From: an uncultured Gammaproteobacteria bacterium
GTDB lineage: Bacteria > Pseudomonadota > Gammaproteobacteria > GCA-001735895
Direction: 5' to 3'
NCBI GenBank assembly: GCA_945787265.1
Contig: CALZHS010000048.1
Span: 1-10,843, forward strand
Length of the DNA: 10,843 bases
Position numbers and translations under genes: made by a program. Below are positions 6,576-10,843 of the stretch, one piece after another. Position 1 is the first letter of the stretch, and each line of letters begins with the position of its first letter. The notes under the pieces were generated by a model. That model made no database searches. It saw only the letters and a list, made by a program, of their open reading frames with translations, and had not been told where the DNA came from.

Positions 6576-7581
6576 GGTTCTCAAGGAAACTCATAATATC
6601 GCCGCAGAGCTGATCGACGCCTTGCCGATTGATTGCACTGATCGCGTACACCGGGCCCGACCATTCCAGGCCAGCGCTTACTTCAGCACACGCGCCTTCC
6701 CGCTCCGCGTCGCTTAACAGGTCAATTTTGTTTAACACCAGCCAGCGCGGCTTGCGGTAAAGTGCTTCGTCATAGCGTTCCAGCTCTCGCAGTATTTTCG
6801 CGGCCGATTCAACCGCCGCGTCCGCGCCAGGATCTGGCAAGACGTCGATTATATGCAGTAGTAAGCGGGTTCGCTGCAAATGTTTCAGGAACTGTATACC
6901 GAGGCCAACGCCGTCAGCGGCACCTTCGATCAGCCCCGGGATATCCGCGACCACGAAACTGCGATGGGTACCGACGCTGACCACGCCCAGGTTGGGATGT
7001 AAAGTGGTGAACGGGTAATCGGCTACCTTCGGCCGCGCGGCCGACACCGCGCGAATAAAAGTCGATTTGCCCGCGTTGGGCATACCCAGTAAACCAACAT
7101 CGGCGATGACCTTGAGCTCGAGCTTGAGTTCGAACTGCTCGCCCGGACTGCCGCTGCTGCACTGGCGCGGCGCTCGATTGGTCGAGCTCTTGTAGCGCGT
7201 GTTACCCAGGCCGTGAAAACCCCCGCGCGCAATCAGGATCGGTTCCGATAGCGAGGTGACATCGGCGATCAGCTCGCCCTGATCAAGCGTGGTGATCACG
7301 GTACCAAGCGGCACCTCGATTATGACGTCGTCACCCTTGGCGCCGGTGCAGTTTTTACCCTGCCCGTTGGCCCCACGCTTGGCCACGAAACGGCGCGTAT
7401 GTCGAAAATCGGAGAGCGTGTTCAGGTCGTTTGAACCAATCACGTAGACCGATCCGCCGTCTCCGCCGTCACCGCCGTCCGGCCCACCCATCGGGATATA
7501 TTTCTCGCGCCGAAAGCTGACGATGCCGTTGCCCCCATCGCCGGCCTTGACGAAAATATTGGCTTCATCGATAAATTTCAT
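6562..7581 (-). CDS. obgE: Obg-family GTPase ObgE/CgtA
   Basis: ObgE is an essential GTPase that binds the 50S subunit late in assembly and links ribosome making to growth and stress. The glycine-rich Obg fold covers residues 1 to about 158, with GDGGNGIVSFRREKY (14-28) and GGFHGLGNTRYKSSTNRAPR (120-139). The G domain follows: G1 GMPNAGKS (166-173), switch I FTTLHP (191-196), G3 DIPGLIEG (213-220), G4 NKID (284-287) and G5 SAI (315-317). The protein ends at 339, straight after the G domain. E. coli ObgE is 390 residues with an acidic C-terminal tail, which is absent here. The ATG at 7581 has no Shine-Dalgarno, but an extended -10 element sits just upstream, so a leaderless message is possible. 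proB overlaps its 3' end. Confidence 0.97.
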   Translation of the reverse strand: MKFIDEANIFVKAGDGGNGIVSFRREKYIPMGGPDGGDGGDGGSVYVIGSNDLNTLSDFRHTRRFVAKRGANGQGKNCTGAKGDDVIIEVPLGTVITTLDQGELIADVTSLSEPILIARGGFHGLGNTRYKSSTNRAPRQCSSGSPGEQFELKLELKVIADVGLLGMPNAGKSTFIRAVSAARPKVADYPFTTLHPNLGVVSVGTHRSFVVADIPGLIEGAADGVGLGIQFLKHLQRTRLLLHIIDVLPDPGADAAVESAAKILRELERYDEALYRKPRWLVLNKIDLLSDAEREGACAEVSAGLEWSGPVYAISAINRQGVDQLCGDIMSFLENHETL

Positions 7582-7587
7582 CGCGGG

Positions 7588-7596
7588 ATCATACCA
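7588..7596 (-). promoter_or_regulatory. Candidate extended -10 promoter of obgE
   Basis: On the minus strand TGGTATGAT gives a TG-N extended -10 with TATGAT, then six bases, then the obgE ATG. Spacing predicts transcription starting at the A of the start codon. No good -35 is seen; that position falls in the terminator stem, which suits an extended -10 promoter. It is supported by position and by the lack of a ribosome binding site only. Confidence 0.4.
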
Positions 7597-7601
7597 TCGG
7601 G

Positions 7602-7631
7602 AAATAAAAAAGCCTCGCGGGGCGAGGCTTT
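7602..7631 (-). terminator. Intrinsic terminator after rpmA
   Basis: A perfect 10-bp stem (7609-7618 with 7622-7631, arms AAAGCCTCGC and GCGAGGCTTT) has a three-base loop. On the minus strand it is followed by a T-rich run reading TTTATTT after the stem's own T residues. This is a classic rho-independent terminator for the rplU-rpmA transcript. It lies only about 20 bases before the obgE start, so obgE needs read-through or its own promoter. Confidence 0.9.
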
Positions 7632-7659
7632 CGGAATTCGTTTAAGACCAGGATTCTGG

Positions 7660-7914
7660 CTAGCTCACCACGCTGACGAAAGTGCGGTTGCGTGGGCCCT
7701 TGACCTGAAATTCGACCTTGCCCTGCGCTTTCGCGTACAGGGTATGGTCCTTGCCACAGCCGACGTTAACCCCGGGATGAAACTTGGTGCCACGCTGACG
7801 CACCAGGATGTTACCCGGGATGACTGCTTCGCCACCGAACTTCTTCACGCCGAGACGCTTGGATTCTGAATCGCGACCGTTGCGGGTGCTGCCCGCTGCT
7901 TTCTTATGTGCCAT
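7660..7914 (-). CDS. rpmA: 50S ribosomal protein L27
   Basis: L27 is a small basic protein of the large ribosomal subunit whose N-terminal tail reaches towards the peptidyl transferase centre. The 84 residues match the family throughout: MAHKKAAGSTRNGRDSESKR at the N-terminus, and the signature RQRGTKFHPGVNVGCGKDHT at about 40-59. The N-terminus begins directly with the mature form, without the short cleaved extension known from Firmicutes. The start at 7914 has AGG about twelve bases upstream. The gene lies ten bases after rplU and is followed by the strong terminator at 7602-7631, so rplU-rpmA form a two-gene unit in the usual order. Confidence 0.98.
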   Translation of the reverse strand: MAHKKAAGSTRNGRDSESKRLGVKKFGGEAVIPGNILVRQRGTKFHPGVNVGCGKDHTLYAKAQGKVEFQVKGPRNRTFVSVVS

Positions 7915-7924
7915 TGCTTACGAC

Positions 7925-8236
7925 CTATGCCTTGATATCGGTTACTTCGATTTCAGTATAGCTTTGACGGTGCCCGGCCTGCGTGCGCGAATGCTTGCGG
8001 CGGCGGAATTTAATAATTTCCACCTTGTCGCCGCGACCCTGCGCCATGATCTTTGCCGTCACCGATGCCTTGTCGAGCATCGGGGTGCCCACGGAAACCT
8101 TGTCGCCATCGGCTACCATCAATACCTTGTCAAGCTTGACGGTCGATCCTTCCTCGCCATCGAGCTTTTCGACGCGCAGGGTTTCACCCTTGGTGACCTT
8201 GTACTGTTTTCCGCCTGTGGCGATGACAGCGTACAT
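7925..8236 (-). CDS. rplU: 50S ribosomal protein L21
   Basis: L21 is a 103-residue protein that binds 23S rRNA in the large subunit. The start MYAVIATGGKQYKVTKGETL and the basic C-terminal signature FRRRKHSRTQAGHRQSYTEI (about 77-96) are those of the family, and the length equals that of E. coli L21. GGAG (8246-8243 on the minus strand) stands six bases before the ATG. A strong sigma-70 promoter lies 36 to 64 bases upstream of the start codon, giving a leader of about 30 bases. This gene leads the rplU-rpmA transcript, which ends at the terminator after rpmA. Confidence 0.98.
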   Translation of the reverse strand: MYAVIATGGKQYKVTKGETLRVEKLDGEEGSTVKLDKVLMVADGDKVSVGTPMLDKASVTAKIMAQGRGDKVEIIKFRRRKHSRTQAGHRQSYTEIEVTDIKA

Positions 8237-8271
8237 GTGTGGCTCCGGTGCAATACTGAAAAAGGTGGCGA

Positions 8272-8300
8272 ATTCTAGCGGCTGCCAGCCGACAGGTCAA
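8272..8300 (-). promoter_or_regulatory. rplU: Sigma-70 promoter of rplU-rpmA
   Basis: On the minus strand TTGACC (8300-8295) and TAGAAT (8277-8272) are separated by exactly 17 bases. Each hexamer differs from consensus at one position. The predicted start near 8265 lies about 29 bases before the L21 start codon. A promoter this close to consensus fits a ribosomal protein operon. Confidence 0.88.
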
Positions 8301-8355
8301 TGCCTTTGACCCACCGCATCCCACGCTAACCAAGGAATTTTTATTGACACTTCCC

Positions 8356-8401
8356 TTAAAGGCATCCGGTGAAGTCCCTGGTGACTGACTGGGTGCCTTA
8401 A
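8356..8401. repeat. Intergenic hairpin upstream of the rplU promoter
   Basis: Arms at 8356-8367 and 8391-8401 can pair over 11 base pairs, with one bulged A (8360) and one G-U pair. The 23-base loop holds a small AGTC/GACT dyad. No T-run follows on either strand, so it is not a standard terminator. It lies upstream of the rplU promoter in a gene-free gap, and I do not recognise it. Confidence 0.4.
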
Positions 8402-8456
8402 CAATACGACCATCTAAATGAGGTTCTAATCGGTAAGCGGGCACATGTATTAAAGC

Positions 8457-8597
8457 TAGTCCGGGGGAATGCCTGCAAGAGTGTAGCGCGGCAGGGATGT
8501 CGCGGTCCGACGTATCGGGCGACAAGCGATTCCATGGATGGACCAACCGGCGCCTGCGCCGGTTGGGAGCGTCTCTTGCAGGCATTCCCCCGGACTA
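8457..8597. repeat. 141-bp element with 25-bp perfect terminal inverted repeats (MITE-like)
   Basis: The two ends (8457-8481 and 8573-8597) are perfect inverted copies of 25 bases. They begin TAGTCCGGGGGAATGCC at the left and end in the reverse complement at the right. The outermost bases are TA on both sides, so the repeat can also be read as 23-bp inverted ends flanked by a TA duplication, the pattern left by IS630/Tc1-mariner-type elements. Inside are two further hairpins: TGTCGC...GCGACA (8499-8525), enclosing CCGA/TCGG, and a perfect 10-bp stem with a four-base loop (8543-8552 with 8557-8566). No open frame of note is inside. It lies between the end of znuB and the rplU promoter. It could be a non-autonomous mobile element, a REP-like intergenic palindrome, or a structured RNA or terminator for the znu operon; a single copy cannot decide. 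Confidence 0.7.
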
Positions 8598-8625
8598 TCG
8601 TTGGGCTGAATTTCGTCGTGAATGA

Positions 8626-9438
8626 TTACTCGAAGTGGGGCTTGAAGCTGCGAGTGAACGCGATCGTCAGCAGCAGCAGGGCGGTGGCGCTGACGACGAT
8701 GGCGGGGCCGGTCTGCCAGTCGAAATGGAAGGAGCCGGTAATGCCGCCGGCGAGAGCGCCGAGGCCGTAGAGCGCGCTGATCAGCACCATTTGTTCCGGG
8801 CTGCGACTGAGTAGACGGGCACTGCTAGTCGGTATCACCAGCATTGCCGCGATTAGCAGCACACCCATGACCTTCATCATCACCGCGACCAGCAGCGCAA
8901 TCATGATATACATCAGGAACTGGACCTTGCGCACCTCGATGCCCTCGGCCTGTGCCATTTCTCGGCTGACCGAGACCGCGACGAACGCACGCCAGTGCTG
9001 CATCAACAGGAACAGCAGCACTATCGTTGTTACCAGCAAGGTCGCCAGGTCCGCGGTCGTCGTCGCCAGCAGGTCGCCAAACAGGATCGCCTCCAGATTA
9101 ACCGCAGGCGCCGGCATCAGGCCCACCAGGATAATTCCACCGGCGAGACCGGTATGGGAAATGATTGCGAGCGTGGTCTCCGAAAGCGCGGTATTGAAAC
9201 TGGTCACCCGGCTCAGCGAAAACACGATCAACAGGGCGACTGCCAGCACCCCGAATATCGGTTGCACCTGCAACAGCAGTCCGAGACCCACGCCCATGAC
9301 CGCGGCATGTCCCAGCGTATCGCTCAGGAACGCCAGTCGCTGCCACACCATCAGGCATCCCATGGGTGCCGCGATCGCGACCATGATCAGGCCTGCAATC
9401 ACGGCGCGCACCATGAAATCATCCAGCCATTCAGTCAT
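8626..9438 (-). CDS. znuB: Zinc ABC transporter permease ZnuB
   Basis: ZnuB is the inner-membrane channel of the high-affinity zinc importer and works with the ATPase ZnuC and the periplasmic carrier ZnuA. The 270-residue protein is strongly hydrophobic, with about seven to eight helices. It carries family hallmarks: RLAFLSDTLGHAAVMGVGLG (34-53), ILFGDLL (118-124) and MGVLLIAAMLVIPTSSARLL (191-210), followed by RSPEQM. I start at ATG 9438, which has AGGG about eight bases upstream and overlaps the znuC end by eight bases (ATGACTGA). The in-frame GTG at 9459 would add seven residues without support. The neighbouring zur and znuC and the Zur box point to zinc rather than manganese or iron, which related ABC permeases move. 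Confidence 0.95.
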   Translation of the reverse strand: MTEWLDDFMVRAVIAGLIMVAIAAPMGCLMVWQRLAFLSDTLGHAAVMGVGLGLLLQVQPIFGVLAVALLIVFSLSRVTSFNTALSETTLAIISHTGLAGGIILVGLMPAPAVNLEAILFGDLLATTTADLATLLVTTIVLLFLLMQHWRAFVAVSVSREMAQAEGIEVRKVQFLMYIMIALLVAVMMKVMGVLLIAAMLVIPTSSARLLSRSPEQMVLISALYGLGALAGGITGSFHFDWQTGPAIVVSATALLLLTIAFTRSFKPHFE

Positions 9439-10183
9439 GTTGATGCCCTGCCGGATCACCGGCTACATCGTGCTCGTGGTCATGATGATGCGCGTAGATT
9501 GCAATTGAATCAGACGCCTGCTGCCCAAAAAGTGCCAGGTATTCGGGGTGCTGGCTAACCGACTCGGGCTGCCCGGAACAGCACAGGTGCTGGTTCAGGC
9601 ACAGCACCTGGTCGGTTTGCGACATCACCAGGTGCAGATCGTGCGACACCAGCAACACCGCGCACTGCAACCGGGTGCGCAGTTCCACGATCAACTGGTA
9701 CATCCTGATCTCTCCGCTGACGTCGACACCCGCGGTCGGCTCGTCCAGCACGATCAGGTCGGGTTTTCCAAGCGTGGTGCGGGCCAGCAGCACCCGCTTC
9801 AATTCTCCCTCGGATAATGAACGCACCTGCCGCTGTTTCAGGTAAGCAACCTCGGTCTGCTCCAGCGCACGATCGATTTCATGCTCGCTGGCGCCATGAG
9901 TCAACTGCAGCAGGCGCCAAACGCTGAGCGGCATCAAGGTGTTGACATTAACCTTCTGCGGCAGGTAGCCAATGCGCAAATCGGGTGCGCGCTCTATTTC
10001 ACCGCCGAAGTCATTGACCAGGCCGGTGACGATATTGGTTAACGTGGTCTTGCCGGCACCGTTGGGACCGATGATCGTCGTAATCTCGGCGCGCCGGAGT
10101 TCAAAGCTGATGTCATCTAGAATCTGGCGCTGACCCTGCGCGTAGCTGAGGTTGCGTGCGCACAACAGTAAATCAGCGTGCAT
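9431..10183 (-). CDS. znuC: Zinc ABC transporter ATP-binding protein ZnuC
   Basis: ZnuC is the cytoplasmic ATPase that drives zinc import through ZnuB. The 250 residues hold Walker A GPNGAGKTT (39-47), Q-loop YLPQK (73-77), signature LSEGE (123-127, where LSGGE/Q is the norm), Walker B LIVLDEP (143-149) and the switch His181. The last twenty residues form a His/Asp-rich tail (HHHDHEH at 232-238 and HQHD at 247-250), a likely zinc-binding stretch; E. coli ZnuC also has a His-rich end. I chose ATG 10183, which gives the normal family N-terminus and overlaps the zur stop by 11 bases. A longer frame to 10261 would add 26 residues that only translate zur sequence out of frame. The gene is coupled to zur upstream and znuB downstream, so all three should respond to Zur. 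Confidence 0.95.
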   Translation of the reverse strand: MHADLLLCARNLSYAQGQRQILDDISFELRRAEITTIIGPNGAGKTTLTNIVTGLVNDFGGEIERAPDLRIGYLPQKVNVNTLMPLSVWRLLQLTHGASEHEIDRALEQTEVAYLKQRQVRSLSEGELKRVLLARTTLGKPDLIVLDEPTAGVDVSGEIRMYQLIVELRTRLQCAVLLVSHDLHLVMSQTDQVLCLNQHLCCSGQPESVSQHPEYLALFGQQASDSIAIYAHHHDHEHDVAGDPAGHQHD

Positions 10184-10670
10184 GCTTTTGACACTCCGCG
10201 CACACCCCGGTAATTTCGACAACCGAATGGTCGACCTCGAAGCCGAGATTACTGGCTTCATCCAGTAGCGGCAGATCGCTGCTTTCCAGCTCGGCCACCT
10301 GTTCGCAATCGCGGCAAATCAGGAATTGAGCGGTGCATTGATGTCCCGGATGCACGCAGGAGATAAACGCGTTGCGGCTCTCTATCCGATGAATCAATCC
10401 CTCTGTCATCAGGAATTCGAGTGCGCGATAAACGATCGGCGGTGCAATTCTTTCGGCAGGCTTGCTGCGATTCAGCTCGGCGAGAATGTCGTAAGCCCCC
10501 AGGGGCTGGTGGCTGACGAGCAGTATCTCCAGTACCTGCCGGCGTCGCGGAGTCAGGCGCAGCTTGCGCGATTCACACAGCTGCCTGGCCTCGGACAGCA
10601 GCTGACGCTGGCAACGACCGTGGTCGTGCTTGCGAAATGCAATATCGGGAGGCTTCATTTTACGTGACAT
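10173..10670 (-). CDS. zur: Fur-family zinc uptake regulator Zur
   Basis: Zur is a dimeric repressor that, when loaded with zinc, shuts off zinc-uptake genes. The 165-residue protein has an N-terminal winged helix (about 24-95) with LRLTPRRRQVLEILL (37-51) and the recognition region PPIVYRALEFL (77-87). The C-terminal half carries the metal sites. Two CxxC pairs, Cys119/Cys122 and Cys157/Cys160, match the structural zinc site of E. coli Zur. His107, His110 and Cys112 (CVHPGHQC) are candidates for the sensing site. Zur rather than Fur is supported by znuC and znuB directly downstream and znuA divergent. The ATG at 10670 is used; ATG 10658 is possible. Neither has a clear ribosome binding site, and the -10 element ends only eight bases before 10670, so the message may be leaderless. 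A Zur box at 10674-10686 implies self-repression. Confidence 0.95.
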   Translation of the reverse strand: MSRKMKPPDIAFRKHDHGRCQRQLLSEARQLCESRKLRLTPRRRQVLEILLVSHQPLGAYDILAELNRSKPAERIAPPIVYRALEFLMTEGLIHRIESRNAFISCVHPGHQCTAQFLICRDCEQVAELESSDLPLLDEASNLGFEVDHSVVEITGVCAECQKHAR

Positions 10671-10673
10671 AGT

Positions 10674-10686
10674 GTTATATTATAAC
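10674..10686. promoter_or_regulatory. Zur box between zur and znuA
   Basis: GTTATATTATAAC is a perfect 13-bp palindrome, identical to the core of the E. coli Zur operator (GTTATANTATAAC). It covers a perfect TATAAT on the minus strand (10684-10679), the likely -10 of zur. It also covers TATAAC on the plus strand (10681-10686), a possible -10 of znuA with a weak TTTACG at 10659-10664. A dimer bound here would block both promoters. Confidence 0.88.
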
Positions 10687-10721
10687 GTAACTTAATTTTT
10701 CGCCACACCCATAACCTTCGA

Positions 10722-10843
10722 ATGCGTTTCTTTATCCTGCTGTTATGTTTGCAATCCGCTGCCGTTGCAGCGGCACCCCGCGTGGTGGTATCGATCGCAC
10801 CGCTGCAGGAACTGACAGCGACCATCATGCAGGACATCGCCGA
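10722..10843 (+). CDS. znuA: Zinc ABC transporter periplasmic binding protein ZnuA (5' part only)
   Basis: The first 40 codons of a gene run off the right edge of the window. The product starts MRFFILLLCLQSAAVAAAPR, a typical signal peptide with likely cleavage near the AVAAA run (residues 14-18). The mature protein then begins VVVSIAPLQELTATIMQDIA, which matches the start of cluster A-I metal-binding proteins (ZnuA: VVxSIxPLxxLxxxIM). ZnuA would catch zinc in the periplasm and hand it to ZnuB. It stands divergent from zur-znuC-znuB, with the Zur box 35 bases before its ATG. No strong ribosome binding site is visible. The metal-binding histidines and His-rich loop lie outside the window, so the call rests on the N-terminus and the context. 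Confidence 0.88.
   Translation, partial: MRFFILLLCLQSAAVAAAPRVVVSIAPLQELTATIMQDIA

Noticed and set aside
7808..8278. Plus-strand frame of 156 residues opposite rplU and rpmA
   Set aside because: It is antisense to two certain ribosomal protein genes, with no ribosome binding site or family likeness.
8344..8372. Plus-strand promoter with TTGACA at 8344-8349
   Set aside because: The base run at the proper -10 distance is CGGTGA, and no plus-strand gene follows.
8184..8585. Minus-strand frame of 133 residues over the znuB-rplU gap
   Set aside because: It runs through the rplU promoter and the inverted repeat, overlaps the L21 start out of frame, and resembles no family.
8457..8597. Integron attC site
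   Set aside because: The ends lack the RYYYAAC and GTTRRRY core sites, and there is no cassette or integrase context.
8867..9558. Long plus-strand frames opposite znuB and znuC
   Set aside because: Their low-complexity composition (runs of Gln, His, Arg, Thr and Ser) mirrors the codon pattern of the membrane protein on the other strand.
10184..10261. 26-residue N-terminal extension of ZnuC
   Set aside because: It only translates the zur 3' end out of frame; ATG 10183 gives the normal family start.
1..10843. CRISPR array, tRNA or rRNA genes
   Set aside because: I saw no regularly spaced short direct repeats and no recognisable tRNA or rRNA sequence.

Overview
The window looks like chromosomal DNA of a gammaproteobacterium. 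The conserved block rplU-rpmA-obgE-proB is arranged as in Pseudomonas-type genomes. UbiA and a Fur-family Zur with znuC, znuB and divergent znuA also fit this class. Base composition is moderately GC-rich and coding density is high. I see no phage, plasmid or CRISPR genes, and I cannot name a genus.

Layout. At the left a small stand-alone GAF-domain protein (14-472, +) meets ubiA (469-1371, -) tail to tail. Across a short divergent gap lie a gamma-class carbonic anhydrase-like protein (1433-1951, +) and, ten bases later, a 56-residue rubredoxin (1962-2132, +). Next comes a LysR-family regulator gene (2227-3013, -) broken near its middle: its two halves are in different frames and about 25 residues seem to be missing. 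It is divergent from an intact ten-helix EamA/DMT exporter (3131-4129, +). The shared intergenic region keeps a TATAAT promoter inside a 22-bp palindrome, so the operator appears to have outlived the regulator.

From 8300 down to 4126, genes on the minus strand read rplU, rpmA, a strong intrinsic terminator, obgE, proB, an NADPH-dependent FMN reductase-like flavoprotein and a DODA/LigB-type extradiol dioxygenase. From obgE onward the genes overlap or nearly touch, so the four probably share a transcript. It mixes ribosome assembly, proline synthesis and a two-gene redox/aromatic module. ObgE ends right after its G domain.

The gap 8237-8625 has no gene. It holds a textbook sigma-70 promoter for rplU, an 11-bp-stem hairpin, and a 141-bp element with 25-bp perfect terminal inverted repeats, TA at both ends and two internal hairpins. 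This is the least explained object in the window and looks like a MITE-type or palindromic intergenic repeat.

At the right is the zinc-uptake regulon: zur-znuC-znuB (minus, overlapping genes) divergent from znuA, whose first 40 codons run off the window. A perfect 13-bp Zur box lies between them and covers the zur -10 element. Zinc-loaded Zur should therefore repress both its own operon and znuA, whose products form the periplasmic binding protein (ZnuA), permease (ZnuB) and ATPase (ZnuC) of the high-affinity zinc importer.
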